A DNA stretch of 64,000 bases, from NCBI GenBank assembly GCA_900696645.1, contig CAADGV010000033.1, positions 310,001-374,000 on the forward strand, read 5' to 3'. Positions 25,415 to 34,976 of this stretch are shown here, piece by piece. Within the stretch, counting starts at the first letter, position 1; every line of letters begins with the position of its first letter. Source of the DNA: an uncultured Chlorobiota bacterium (GTDB taxonomy: Bacteria > Bacteroidota > Ignavibacteria > UBA10030 > UBA6906). The notes under the pieces were generated by a model that saw only the letters and a program-made list of their open reading frames with translations, searched no databases and was not told the DNA's origin. Made by a program: the position numbers and the translations under genes.

Positions 25415-25787
25415 GGGGATGACTTGGTTTCGACGGTGAGTGAGATGGTCAGGAACGCATACCGTGCTCTCCGAGTTGCACGATAATAAAGCGGAAAACC
25501 ATAAGTGCTAACTACGATTACGCACTCGCTGCTTAACTAAACCTTAAGTAGCGCGTCTCGCAAAGTCTTTTCTGCCGGACTTTGTTGAGGCGACGACTCA
25601 GGCAGAATAGCGTCACTCGTTCCTCAAGCGGAGGGCGCGAAGTCCGCCGCAAGCGGGCCTACTTGAGGTTGCTTCATCAACGTCCTGTTTGTCGGATGTG
25701 ATGCGGCGAGGTGTAAAAGACAAACTATGTATGTAGTGGTCCTGATGGTCTTCTCTTCGGACGCGGGTTCGACTCCCGCCATCTCCA
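25415..25787 (+). ncRNA. ssrA: Transfer-messenger RNA (tmRNA)
   Basis: Rescues stalled ribosomes by adding a degradation tag. The 5' end GGGGATGACTTGGTTTCGACGG is the conserved tmRNA start; the 3' end has the T arm GCGGG-TTCGACT-CCCGC and ATCTCC, which pairs with GGGGAT at the 5' end. The discriminator is A25787 and CCA is not encoded. The tag reading frame runs from GCT 25507 to TAA 25536 and encodes ANYDYALAA. It has its own promoter and terminator. The length of about 373 bases is normal. Confidence 0.96.
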
Positions 25788-25792
25788 CTTGA

Positions 25793-25828
25793 AACGCTCT
25801 CAGCCGGGTTGGTGAGAGCGTTCTTTTT
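25793..25828 (+). terminator. Intrinsic terminator after tmRNA
   Basis: A ten-base-pair stem AACGCTCTCA (25793-25802) / TGAGAGCGTT (25813-25822), loop of 10, followed by CTTTTT. It ends the tmRNA transcript; dapF starts about 22 bases further. Confidence 0.9.
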
Positions 25829-25850
25829 GCTTTGTCACCTCCTAAAAAGT

Positions 25851-26705
25851 ATGAGAACTACCATTCATTTCACGAAAATGTCGGGTGCGGGCAATGATTT
25901 TATCGTTGTAGACAACATGACCCGACGATTGAGCGTGGATTACGCCCGGATGGCGAAAGCTGTGTGCTCCCGACATTTCGGCATAGGCGCGGACGGGTTA
26001 CTTATTCTAGAGCCCGGTCAGGATTGTGACTTCTTCATGCGATACTACAACGCGGATGGAAGCTATGGCGGCATGTGTGGAAACGGAGGGAGGTGCATTG
26101 CCAGGTACGCCTTTCTTGCAGGAATATCCGGAAGGAAACCACGGTTTGCTGCCCTTGATCACGTGTATGAGGCAGATGTTTTAGAAGCCTCGGTTAAGCT
26201 TTGTATGAAAGCTCCTAAGGTGCTAAAAGATAAGGTATTAGCACATGACACATCCGGTGTATTCGTTGACACTGGTTCTCCACATTTTGTATGTGAAATT
26301 GCAGATGTGAATACAGTTGATGTAACGTCTGTTGGTCGGGCTATTCGTATGCATAGAGCCTTCGCCCCGGATGGTTGCAATGTGAATTTCATCGAGCGTA
26401 TCGGACAGAATCAGTTATCCCTCCGAACATACGAACGTGGCGTGGAAGCCGAGACGCTGGCCTGTGGGACCGGCTCTGTTGCTGCAGCCATTTCAGCGGC
26501 TGTTTGGCATCAGATGCCATCACCGATTGAGGTCAGAGTACGCAGCGGAGAAAGTGTTCATGTTTCCTTCGATCGTAAGGATGATGTTTTCTCGAACGTC
26601 ATACTCGAAGGCAGTGCTCACGTTCTGTTCAGTGGCGTTTTCGAGTATGAGACTGAAAGCAACGTGATTCTTGATCCCAAATCTATCCAGAGGATAGGTC
26701 AGTGA
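25851..26705 (+). CDS. dapF: Diaminopimelate epimerase
   Basis: Converts LL- to meso-diaminopimelate for lysine and peptidoglycan synthesis. The 284-residue protein has both halves of the pseudo-symmetric fold, with catalytic Cys in MCGNGGRC and in ETLACGTGSVAA, and begins with the typical FTKMSGAGNDFIVVD. The ATG at 25851 is chosen because that is where DapF proteins begin; the open frame extends 14 codons up into the tmRNA terminator. Its stop overlaps the next start (GTGA). Confidence 0.96.
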   Translation: MRTTIHFTKMSGAGNDFIVVDNMTRRLSVDYARMAKAVCSRHFGIGADGLLILEPGQDCDFFMRYYNADGSYGGMCGNGGRCIARYAFLAGISGRKPRFAALDHVYEADVLEASVKLCMKAPKVLKDKVLAHDTSGVFVDTGSPHFVCEIADVNTVDVTSVGRAIRMHRAFAPDGCNVNFIERIGQNQLSLRTYERGVEAETLACGTGSVAAAISAAVWHQMPSPIEVRVRSGESVHVSFDRKDDVFSNVILEGSAHVLFSGVFEYETESNVILDPKSIQRIGQ

Positions 26706-27601
26706 ACGAAGGGAAAGAGATTCTTGTCATCATAAACCCTTATGCAGGAAAGCGAAACGGGAAGGGGGCAGTTCAAGAGATTAGAACAGGGATCGTACGT
26801 CACGGGCTCGACGCACGAGTTTCAATCACAGAGAGCCCTGGACATGCAACGCTCTTAGCTCAAGAAGCAACGGCGCCCGTGGTTGTTGCGGCCGGTGGTG
26901 ACGGGACAGTTAATGAAGTCGTCAATGGTTTGATTGGAACAAGCAAGACGCTTGGCGTGCTCCCGATAGGCTCAGGCAACGATCTCATAAAATCAATAGG
27001 TGTACCACGCGAAATCGACGCTGCGCTTAAAACAATCGCAGGAGGTAAGAGTATGCGAATTGACTGTGGCACGGTGAAATGTGGTGGGTCAAGCCGATAT
27101 TTTGCTAACGGCGTCGGGATTGGATTCGATGCCGCAGTTGCATACCGGACGCAGCAGATAACATTCCTGCGTGGAACGGCTGTGTATATCATGGCAGTAT
27201 TTCAGACTCTGGGAAAGTATATTGCGCCCGAGTTTACTATCTCAGTCGATTCACGTTCAACAACATCGCATAACCTCTTGATAGCTATTGGAAATGGACG
27301 CTGTGCCGGTGGCGGGTTCTACCTAACGCCCGATGCAAAGACCAGTGATGGACTCTTGGACATATGTATGATAGCTGATTTGCCGGTACGGAGGATATTG
27401 TCCATCATGCCTAAGGTCATGAAAGGCAGGCACACAGATTCGCCCGATGTTACCATGAGACTGGGGCGAAGAATCTCAGTCAAGGCAGAAGATCCGTTCT
27501 TCGTACATGCAGACGGAGAGATTGTTGGACAGAATGTTCATAATGTTGAAGTTGGGATTGTAGAGAAGGCGATTTCTGTGCTGGTTGGAGCCGAGGAGTA
27601 G
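26702..27601 (+). CDS. Diacylglycerol/lipid kinase family protein (YegS/DagK-like)
   Basis: Lipid kinase-like enzyme that phosphorylates diacylglycerol or a related lipid. The 299-residue protein has the nucleotide-binding start ILVIINPYAGKRNG, the catalytic-loop motif AAGGDGTVNEVVNGL, LGVLPIGSGNDL and, in the second domain, NGRCAGGGFYLTPDAKTSDGLLD. The GTG start overlaps the dapF stop by 4 bases, so it is translationally coupled to dapF. The exact lipid substrate is not readable. The C-terminus ends convergently with purL. Confidence 0.9.
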   Translation: MNEGKEILVIINPYAGKRNGKGAVQEIRTGIVRHGLDARVSITESPGHATLLAQEATAPVVVAAGGDGTVNEVVNGLIGTSKTLGVLPIGSGNDLIKSIGVPREIDAALKTIAGGKSMRIDCGTVKCGGSSRYFANGVGIGFDAAVAYRTQQITFLRGTAVYIMAVFQTLGKYIAPEFTISVDSRSTTSHNLLIAIGNGRCAGGGFYLTPDAKTSDGLLDICMIADLPVRRILSIMPKVMKGRHTDSPDVTMRLGRRISVKAEDPFFVHADGEIVGQNVHNVEVGIVEKAISVLVGAEE

Positions 27602-27629
27602 CGCTGCAAATAATATGTATTATGTAAAG

Positions 27630-29885
27630 TTAAGCTCCCATTGTGTGCGTGATTGAATTGTACGCATCTGCAATAGCACTGACCTTCAATTCGATAAGCC
27701 CTCCTATCCGCAAAATCTGGCCACCGACCGTGCCAAGAACAGTTGCCTTGATATTGTACTTCTTCGCAATCGCCATCACGTTACTTACATCCTCCGGAGC
27801 AGTTGTCACAATCACTCTTGACTGATCCTCTCCAAACAACATGAAGTCATGCCGGGCGCCTGCAGTATGACCTTCAAGATCAATAGTTGCACCGATCCGT
27901 TTCGTTGCATTCGCTATGCAACTTTCTGCTATTGAAACCGCAAGGCCGCCATCTGAGCAATCGTGAGCAGATTTCACTATGCCTGTGTTAATCGCCTCAA
28001 GGCACGTGTTGTGAAGGCTTTTCTCTTCACTCAAGCTTAGCTCAGGTGCATCGCTGGCAACCATGCCATGGCAAACGGAGAGATATTCACTCCCGCCAAT
28101 ATGGCCGTGTGTCTCCCCGAGGAGCACGACAATATCTCCTTCATCCTTGAAAGCTGATGACGTGACATTTCGTAAGTCGTCAATAAGGCCCAACATACCG
28201 ATGACTGGCGTTGGATAAACCGCCGCAGTCGGACTCTCATTGTAAAAGCTAACATTACCGCCGGTTACTGGAGTGTTGAACGCCCGACACGCTTCACCGA
28301 TACCAGCCACAGCTTCTTTGAACTGCCAAAAAACCTCAGGCTTGTAGGGATTACCAAAATTAAGACAATTTGTTATTGCGACTGGTGTCGCGCCGGTACA
28401 GACCACGTTCCGAGCCGACTCCGCTACTGCTATCATACCCCCACGGCGAGGGTTCAGATATACATACCTGCTGTTGCAGTCTGTTTTGATAGCAAGTGCT
28501 TTAAGAGACTCTTTTAGAAGGACTACTGCCGCATCAGATGAATCTAATAGTACGTTATTTGTTCGTACCATTGAATCGTACTGCTCGTATGCCCAGCGCT
28601 TACTGGCAACATTCGGGCTTGCAAGAAGCTGTAAAAGAACTTTGTTGTAGTCCTTGGGCTCTGGCAGATCGTGCGTGTTGAATGAACGGGTCTCCTTCAA
28701 GTACTCAGGCTCACTGGATTCACGAAAATAGACGGGAGCACCACCCCCAAGAACGAGCGAATCAGCCGGTACGTCAGCTACAATACCTCCCTTGTACGAA
28801 ATCAAGAGTCTATCCTCGTCTATGACCTCGCCGATGATCTCTGCATGCAGATCCCACTTTGAGAATATCTTCTTGATATCCTCCTCACACCCCTTTTTCA
28901 CCACAACGAGCATACGTTCCTGGGATTCAGAGAGCATGAGCTCGTAGGCTGTCATGTGTTCTTCGCGGGCAGGAACTCTGTCGAGGTTGATCTTCATCCC
29001 CGACTTCCCTTTTGCGCTCATCTCAGAAGTCGAACACGTGATGCCTGCCGCGCCCATGTCCTGAATACCGACAAGAAATCCGGAACGAATTGCCTCGAGT
29101 GAGGCTTCAAGCAAAAGTTTTTCCGTAAAGGGATCCCCAACTTGTACAGAAGGTCGCTTTGCTTCCGATGCCTCAGAAATCTCCTCTGATGCAAACGTTG
29201 CGCCATGAATTCCGTCCCTGCCTGTTGCCGAACCGACAATCATCACCGGGTTTCCTGCACCTCTTGCTATTGCGCTGGCCCACTCCTTGTGTTTGACCAC
29301 GCCGACTGCCATTGCATTCACGAGTGGATTCTCATGATAACATTTATCAAAGTATATCTCGCCGGCAACCGTCGGAACGCCGAAACTGTTTCCGTAGTCA
29401 CCAATTCCCTTCACAACACCTTTGAAGAGGTACTTTGTCCGGTCATTGTCGAGCGACCCGAACCGCAATGAGTCTAGTGCCGCTATCGGTCGGGCCCCCA
29501 TCGTGAAGATATCACGCATAATACCTCCGACGCCGGTTGCAGCTGCCTGATACGGTTCAACTGCCGAAGGATGATTATGGCTTTCAATTTTGAATGCAAC
29601 TGCAAGGCCATCTCCCACATCAACGAGGCCTGCGTTTTCCTCGCCGGCTCCCACAAGAAGTCGGCCGCCACTTCTCGGCAAAGTTTTCAAGACGGCAATT
29701 GAGTTCTTGTAGCTGCAATGTTCACTCCACATCACACTATAAATTCCGAGCTCGGTGTACGTGGGAATGCGTCCGAGAATTTTCAGAATTCTTCCGTATT
29801 CCTCCTCCGTCAAACCATGTTGGAGGGCGAGGTTTACGTCAACTGTAGGTTCGTTTTTCGTGTACTGCTCTTGCATCATACTCAT
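27630..29885 (-). CDS. purL: Phosphoribosylformylglycinamidine synthase subunit PurL
   Basis: ATP-dependent synthetase of purine biosynthesis (FGAR to FGAM), working with separate PurQ and PurS. The 751-residue length marks the short PurL type. Seen: [37 protein letters not shown], the [22 protein letters not shown] segment, and the second half with [16 protein letters not shown]. The start overlaps the stop of the biotin-carrier gene (ATGA on the minus strand). It is last in the yqeY-mutS2-accC-BCCP-purL run; no purQ or purS is seen here. Confidence 0.96.
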   Translation of the reverse strand: MSMMQEQYTKNEPTVDVNLALQHGLTEEEYGRILKILGRIPTYTELGIYSVMWSEHCSYKNSIAVLKTLPRSGGRLLVGAGEENAGLVDVGDGLAVAFKIESHNHPSAVEPYQAAATGVGGIMRDIFTMGARPIAALDSLRFGSLDNDRTKYLFKGVVKGIGDYGNSFGVPTVAGEIYFDKCYHENPLVNAMAVGVVKHKEWASAIARGAGNPVMIVGSATGRDGIHGATFASEEISEASEAKRPSVQVGDPFTEKLLLEASLEAIRSGFLVGIQDMGAAGITCSTSEMSAKGKSGMKINLDRVPAREEHMTAYELMLSESQERMLVVVKKGCEEDIKKIFSKWDLHAEIIGEVIDEDRLLISYKGGIVADVPADSLVLGGGAPVYFRESSEPEYLKETRSFNTHDLPEPKDYNKVLLQLLASPNVASKRWAYEQYDSMVRTNNVLLDSSDAAVVLLKESLKALAIKTDCNSRYVYLNPRRGGMIAVAESARNVVCTGATPVAITNCLNFGNPYKPEVFWQFKEAVAGIGEACRAFNTPVTGGNVSFYNESPTAAVYPTPVIGMLGLIDDLRNVTSSAFKDEGDIVVLLGETHGHIGGSEYLSVCHGMVASDAPELSLSEEKSLHNTCLEAINTGIVKSAHDCSDGGLAVSIAESCIANATKRIGATIDLEGHTAGARHDFMLFGEDQSRVIVTTAPEDVSNVMAIAKKYNIKATVLGTVGGQILRIGGLIELKVSAIADAYNSITHTMGA

Positions 29886-30379
29886 TCCAGAACCATCAGA
29901 AGTTCACCTTTTTCAACGGCCTTTCCCTTCGTTACTCGGATTTCGATTACTTTCCCCGGCCGATGTGCTTTAATTTCATTCTCCATTTTCATTGCTTCGA
30001 GAACCACGAGTCCCTGCCCCTGCGATACGTCATCTCCGACGTTTACTTCAACTTTCACAACTAATGCAGGCATCGGGGCGTGAATGATCGTGCGACTATG
30101 CTCCGATTCAGATGCCGTTGCAAACTTCTTCAGCAAACGCATCCGCTCAGATTCAACATGAGCGTCTATTTGTTTTCCGTGCAACAGCATCCGATACGCG
30201 GCTTCATCCTTCTCAACCACTACTCTGGTTGATAATCCGTCGCTCAGTACTGAGAATGTTCTGATGTCGACTTGTTGAGCAGAAACCGGAGTCTTATTCC
30301 CGTCAACGAGAATTGACCCGTCTGTTCTAAGTTCGACTGTATGCTCGTTGCCGCCTATTGTCACATAGTACAGACTCAA
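29882..30379 (-). CDS. Biotin carboxyl carrier protein of an acyl-CoA carboxylase
   Basis: Carries the biotin that accepts CO2 from the biotin carboxylase. The 165-residue protein ends in a biotinyl domain with [20 protein letters not shown] and the biotinylation motif EAMKMEN (the Lys is the acceptor); residues 1-95 form a strand-rich N-terminal domain. It starts 3 bases after the accC stop and overlaps purL. The layout resembles propionyl-/methylcrotonyl-type carboxylases rather than AccB, but the carboxyltransferase is not in the window, so the substrate is open. Confidence 0.92.
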   Translation of the reverse strand: MSLYYVTIGGNEHTVELRTDGSILVDGNKTPVSAQQVDIRTFSVLSDGLSTRVVVEKDEAAYRMLLHGKQIDAHVESERMRLLKKFATASESEHSRTIIHAPMPALVVKVEVNVGDDVSQGQGLVVLEAMKMENEIKAHRPGKVIEIRVTKGKAVEKGELLMVLE

Positions 30380-30382
30380 GAT

Positions 30383-31894
30383 TTACCTCCAGTGTTCAAA
30401 CCGGGACGCCTTCCATTTACCGGGGGATACTGTGTGATTCTCCCCTGCGGCCGTCGTTATGTCCTCAAGGAAATCATGTTCAAGAAGTGCAGCAACAACT
30501 GCAGCAACTGTCTGTTCGGAGGGATTAAGCCCATCCAGCAACTCCGGTCGATAGTAGTTGTTCACGAAATGCGTATCAAAATCTCCCTCTACAAATTTCG
30601 GATGATTCAAGACAAACAGATTGAAGGGGATGTTCACACGAACGCCCATGATTTCATACTCACGCAATGCACGCTTCATCTTTGCGATTGCCTCGTTGCG
30701 GGTTTCACCGTGAGCGACAAGTTTGGAAATGATCGGATCGTAGTAGACAGAAATGGCGCCCCCCACTTCAACACCCCTGTCTTCACGAATACCGAATCCC
30801 TGGCTCGGTTTCAAATGTGTAATCGTTCCGGTTGAAGGGAGAAAATTGTTCACAGGGTCTTCAGCATAGATGCGACACTCTATCGCATGTCCTCTGAAAG
30901 TTACTTCCTCTTGAGTGAACGAAAGTTTCCCGCCCATTGCAATTCGGATTTGTTCATGAACGATGTCTCTTCCGGTACGCATCTCGGTTATCGGATGTTC
31001 CACTTGGAGACGGGTGTTCATTTCCAAAAAATAGTAGTTCTTTTCTTTGTCAACGAGGCACTCGATCGTTCCCGCATTCTCGTAACTACACGCTCGGGCT
31101 GCAGCAACAGCCATCTCCCCCATTTGTCGTCTCATTGCATCATCAACAATAACTGACGGCGTTTCTTCGATGACTTTCTGGTGGCGGCGTTGAATTGAAC
31201 ATTCCCGCTCGCCGAGATGGACGATGTTGCCGTATTTGTCAGCAAGGATCTGAAACTCAATATGGCGTGGATTGTCGAGGTACTTTTCAACGTATACTCT
31301 TCCATCACCGAATGCAGAACGTGCTTCGGATTGGGCTGCGGAAAAGGAAGTAGAGAGTTCATCGCTCGAACGTACAATCCGCATTCCTTTTCCGCCACCG
31401 CCTGCGGCCGCCTTGATCAGAATTGGAAATCCATGTTGTCGCGCGAAATCCCGTACTACCGATTCATCGGAGACGGCGTCCGGAGTTCCCGGAACTGTCG
31501 GCACGCCCGCACTTCGGACGAGCTTACGCGCCTCGGTTTTATCACCCATTGCCCGAATCGATTCAGGCTTGGGGCCGATAAAGATAAGTCCCGCATCAAT
31601 AACCTTCTGTGCAAATTCCGCATTCTCCGATAAGAAGCCGTAGCCGGGGTGAATTGCGTCAGCGCCGCATCTCCGTGCCGTGTCGATAATCTTCTCCATT
31701 ACAAGATAGCTTTCGCGCGATGGCGGTGGCCCAATGCAATACGCTTCATCGGCACTCAACACATGCGGACTATTTCTGTCGGCTTCGGAATACACTGCAA
31801 CAGCGGCAATCTCCATTTCTCTGCACGCACGGATAATGCGTACGGCAATCTCGCCGCGGTTTGCAATCAGAACTTTGTTGATCTTGCGAATCAC
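30383..31894 (-). CDS. accC: Biotin carboxylase
   Basis: ATP-grasp enzyme that carboxylates biotin on the carrier protein encoded next. The 503 residues include INKVLIANRGEIAVRIIRACREM, the Gly-rich loop AAGGGGKGMRIV, the ECSIQRRHQKVIEE segment, EMNTRLQVEHPITEM and the C-terminal domain with IECRIYAEDP. About 50 extra residues at the C-terminus extend past the usual end of AccC (roughly 450) and may bridge to the carrier. It lies 45 bases after mutS2. The start MIRKINKVLIANRGE is the expected one. Confidence 0.95.
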   Translation of the reverse strand: MIRKINKVLIANRGEIAVRIIRACREMEIAAVAVYSEADRNSPHVLSADEAYCIGPPPSRESYLVMEKIIDTARRCGADAIHPGYGFLSENAEFAQKVIDAGLIFIGPKPESIRAMGDKTEARKLVRSAGVPTVPGTPDAVSDESVVRDFARQHGFPILIKAAAGGGGKGMRIVRSSDELSTSFSAAQSEARSAFGDGRVYVEKYLDNPRHIEFQILADKYGNIVHLGERECSIQRRHQKVIEETPSVIVDDAMRRQMGEMAVAAARACSYENAGTIECLVDKEKNYYFLEMNTRLQVEHPITEMRTGRDIVHEQIRIAMGGKLSFTQEEVTFRGHAIECRIYAEDPVNNFLPSTGTITHLKPSQGFGIREDRGVEVGGAISVYYDPIISKLVAHGETRNEAIAKMKRALREYEIMGVRVNIPFNLFVLNHPKFVEGDFDTHFVNNYYRPELLDGLNPSEQTVAAVVAALLEHDFLEDITTAAGENHTVSPGKWKASRFEHWR

Positions 31895-31939
31895 AGGTAG
31901 ATCATTTGCAGAGTTGTTGATTTCACGAAACCGGCATCG

Positions 31940-34303
31940 TCATGCATCGGCTAATTCCACCACGGTTGCCCCCGATCCGCCTTCGTTCCACTCGGCCAAC
32001 CGGTATGATTTCACACGGGGATCGTGTGAAAGAAATTCCGTCACCTTCTTCCGCAATGCCCCCGTTCCCTTCCCGTGAATAATGTCAACCCGGTGCAGTC
32101 CGGTAAGAATCGCCGTGTCAATAAACTTGTCAACAAGCGGTACCGCTTCTTCACTCGTCATTCCTCGCAGGTCGATATCTCGCATAACCTCTACAGGTTT
32201 CTCCGATTCGACGGTAGTTGGACGCAATGAGGTTGAACGAGTCTTCTTTGCCCTGACAAGATCTTTTGTGCCTACCTTCATCTTCAAGCTTCCAAAAAGA
32301 ACGATGGCGCTTCTGCCGTCAGGACTAAAGCCGACAACCTCGCCTGTCTCTACTCCGCCGGGCAATTTCACAGCACAGCCGACTTCGAGAACATCCGACT
32401 CCGCAACAGGCTCCTCGAGATGAGGTGTGGCCAGTTCGATTTCGTTTCGTACTTTCTTAACCTCCTCCCGAACCGCCCTCACCGAATCCTTGTCTGCAGA
32501 GCGTTCCTTAATTTCTCGGATGCTCCGCTCAATGAGGGCGTTTGCATTCTCGACGATCCCTTTGGCCTCTTCTACAGCTCTGCGCTTCAGTTTCTTCAAT
32601 TCGGATGCCTGAGACGACAGCTTCGATTCATATTCTCGGACGAGTGTGTCGAGGCGTGATTTTTCGGCCTGAACCTCTTCCAGTTGGTTTCTGTATTTTT
32701 GAGCTGAGAGTTCCAGGTTGCCGATCAACTGCTCGAGCCGAACCTGATGATGACCCATGAATTCACGTGAGCGGGAGAGAATATCCTCTTTGAAACCTAG
32801 TCGTTGGGCCATTTCAAGTGCATAGCTACTTCCGGGTATTGCCGGCTTGAACCGATACGTCGGGGTCAGATTCTCTTGGTCGAATTCCATCGCCCCATTC
32901 TCAACTCCCTCGGTGTTATGAGCGAAGACCTTAAGCGAACTGTGGTGCGTTGTCGCTATAGTATAGGCGCCGCGCTTCGTTAGTGACTCAAGAATTGCAG
33001 CGGCAATTGCGCCTCCCTCTGCAGGATCTGTGCCTGAGCCAATTTCATCTATCAACACAAGGGAGTTCGGTCCCGCCTTCTCGTCAATTGCCTTCAAATT
33101 TCGAAGATGAGAGCTGAAGGTGCTGAGGTCGTTTTCTATTGATTGCTCATCTCCAATATCAACAAACACATCCTCGAAAATGCGGAGCACGGACTGGTCT
33201 GATGCAGGAATATGAAGGCCGCACTGAGCCATCAGTGTTAGCAAACCAACAGATTTCATTGCAACACTCTTGCCACCTGCATTCGGACCGCTGATGACAA
33301 GCGTGTTGTAGGAATTTCCGAGTTCCAGATTGAGTGGAACTGTCCCATCCCGACCGTGTGATTGCAGGAGGATGGGATGTCGGGCTTCGATAAACTTGAC
33401 AGGGCCTGTAAGAGTAACTTCGGGAGCTACGCCCAAGACTTCAAGGGAGTATTTTGCCTTTGCGTTAATCAAGTCCAACTCCGCAAGAATAGAGGAGTTA
33501 GTCAGTAAGTGATCATGTAATTCCCCTACCTGCTTTGTCAGATCACGAAGGATTCGCTCGATCTCTCGTTGTTCCTGAAACTGCAAATTTCGGATTTCGT
33601 TGTTCAGATCCAGCGTCTCAGACGGCTCAATGAATACCGTCGCGCCGCTGGAGGAAGCGCTGTGAATGAACCCGTGAACGCGGTTCTTGTGCTCCGCCTT
33701 TACAGGAATCACCATCCTCCCTTCTCTTGTTGTGATGATCTCATCCTGTGCAAAACCAAGGTCTGCAACATTTCTCAGAATGCTTGCAAGCCGCTTCTCC
33801 GTTTCGTCATACTTATCTGCCAAAGCCCTGCGAATCGTAAGCAATTCCTTGGAGGCGTTTCCTTTTACGTTACCGTTTTCGTCTATGGCTTGGTCTAGAT
33901 TGTATTCGAGTACGCGATCCGCGTTGAGTTGCTGCGCCAGTTCCCAAAGCAATGGGTACGCCTCTTGACGTTTGGCAATGAACTGTCGCAAAATGCGGGC
34001 TGCACGGAGCGTAGAGAGCGTGTGCCAGAGTTCTTTTGACGTAAGGACAGTTCCTTGAATAGATGCTTTTTGTACCGACCCTTTTGTTGGATAGATTCCG
34101 TCGAGGGGCAAGCTGGATTCCTGTTCAAGTAGATTCTTTAACTCGTTGACTCGTTGTAACTCACATCGAATCGTCTCAAGTGAAGTCAACACAGTAATCT
34201 TGGCAACCAAGTCTCGCCCCGGCTCGGATGAAGCGTATCGGACAATCCTCTTGAGAATCTTGTCGAACTCCAACTTCTCTAATGCCTGATCAAACCGTCC
34301 CAT
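31940..34303 (-). CDS. mutS2: MutS2 family ATPase/endonuclease
   Basis: MutS paralogue that acts on recombination intermediates or collided ribosomes rather than mismatches. The 787-residue protein begins with the MutS2 core (ALEKLEFDKILKRIVRYASSEPGRDL), a clamp region with TREGRMVIPVKAEHKNRVHGFIHSASSSGATVFIEP, Walker A GPNAGGKSVAMKS, Walker B-region LVLIDEIGSGTDPAEG, a long coiled coil, and a C-terminal Smr nuclease domain with IDLRGMTSEEA and DIIHGKGTGALRK. The length is normal. It follows yqeY by 11 bases. Confidence 0.96.
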   Translation of the reverse strand: MGRFDQALEKLEFDKILKRIVRYASSEPGRDLVAKITVLTSLETIRCELQRVNELKNLLEQESSLPLDGIYPTKGSVQKASIQGTVLTSKELWHTLSTLRAARILRQFIAKRQEAYPLLWELAQQLNADRVLEYNLDQAIDENGNVKGNASKELLTIRRALADKYDETEKRLASILRNVADLGFAQDEIITTREGRMVIPVKAEHKNRVHGFIHSASSSGATVFIEPSETLDLNNEIRNLQFQEQREIERILRDLTKQVGELHDHLLTNSSILAELDLINAKAKYSLEVLGVAPEVTLTGPVKFIEARHPILLQSHGRDGTVPLNLELGNSYNTLVISGPNAGGKSVAMKSVGLLTLMAQCGLHIPASDQSVLRIFEDVFVDIGDEQSIENDLSTFSSHLRNLKAIDEKAGPNSLVLIDEIGSGTDPAEGGAIAAAILESLTKRGAYTIATTHHSSLKVFAHNTEGVENGAMEFDQENLTPTYRFKPAIPGSSYALEMAQRLGFKEDILSRSREFMGHHQVRLEQLIGNLELSAQKYRNQLEEVQAEKSRLDTLVREYESKLSSQASELKKLKRRAVEEAKGIVENANALIERSIREIKERSADKDSVRAVREEVKKVRNEIELATPHLEEPVAESDVLEVGCAVKLPGGVETGEVVGFSPDGRSAIVLFGSLKMKVGTKDLVRAKKTRSTSLRPTTVESEKPVEVMRDIDLRGMTSEEAVPLVDKFIDTAILTGLHRVDIIHGKGTGALRKKVTEFLSHDPRVKSYRLAEWNEGGSGATVVELADA

Positions 34304-34314
34304 ATTTGTTTCTG

Positions 34315-34776
34315 CTAAAACCCCTTAGCAAGCATGTTCTTAACGAGTTGCTGAATTAGCCTGCCGGCAGCCTTTCCTTTAAGTTCTTTCATAACCAAGG
34401 GCATTACCTTTCCAAAATCGTCGGTCGATGATACTCCGGTGGCGGCAATGATTTCCTCGACCACTCGCTTGACTTCTTCCTCGGACATTTGCTTAGGAAG
34501 ATATTCTGCGATGATGTTCAGTTCCGCAGTTTCCTGCTGGACAAGGTCTGTACGACCGGCGGCGCCGAATTGCTCAATTGATTCTTTTCGCTTCTTGGCA
34601 GCACTTGTCAATGTCGAGATTTCATCGTCCGGTGTCATTGTCTTTCCACTTCCTCTAAGCTCAATCTCCTTCTCCATTAGCACAGCGCGAAGCGTTCGAA
34701 GCGTCTCAAGGCGAAGTTTGTCTCCACTCTTCATAGCAGCCTTAATGTCTTCGCTGATCTTCTCTTTCAGCCCCAT
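34315..34776 (-). CDS. yqeY: GatB/YqeY domain protein
   Basis: A 153-residue, all-helical protein related to the tRNA-binding tail domain of GatB amidotransferase; its free-standing role is not settled. Seen: LKEKISEDIKAAMKSGDKLRLETLRTLRAVL, the LIEQFGAAGRTDLV-like SIEQFGAAGRTDLVQQE, IAEYLPKQMSEEEV and the terminal GKAAGRLIQQLVKNML. An excellent AGGAGG lies at 34785-34790, eight bases before the ATG. It is the first gene of a five-gene minus-strand run and lies behind a promoter and hairpin. Confidence 0.93.
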   Translation of the reverse strand: MGLKEKISEDIKAAMKSGDKLRLETLRTLRAVLMEKEIELRGSGKTMTPDDEISTLTSAAKKRKESIEQFGAAGRTDLVQQETAELNIIAEYLPKQMSEEEVKRVVEEIIAATGVSSTDDFGKVMPLVMKELKGKAAGRLIQQLVKNMLAKGF

Positions 34777-34796
34777 AAATCAATCCTCCTGAAATG

Positions 34797-34824
34797 AAAA
34801 AGGCAGGTATCTGCGGCCCTGCCT
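34797..34824 (-). terminator. Intrinsic terminator hairpin upstream of yqeY
   Basis: On the minus strand AGGCAGG (34824-34818) pairs with CCTGCCT (34807-34801) across a 10-base loop and is followed by TTTT. It may end the Rieske transcript. Because a perfect promoter match lies between the Rieske stop and this hairpin, it may instead act as an attenuator in the yqeY-mutS2 leader. Confidence 0.75.
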
Positions 34825-34911
34825 AACCTATTCGTTGTTGTGGTGTTTGTTCACGAAGTTATCCCGGACGACCCCATGTGGTGTTCGAAGAACCTGTGCA
34901 GGAATCTGAAG

Positions 34912-34942
34912 CAAAATTACTTGATTTGGGTGTGAGATGCAA
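34912..34942 (-). promoter_or_regulatory. Bacteroidota-type promoter upstream of yqeY (TTG-N20-TAATTTTG)
   Basis: On the minus strand TTG at 34942-34940, 20 bases, TAATTTTG at 34919-34912, a perfect match. The start would be near 34905, giving a leader of about 129 bases that includes the hairpin at 34797-34824. Confidence 0.65.
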
Positions 34943-34976
34943 CCAAGCGCCAACGGCTTCTGAGAAAGGATTGCCG

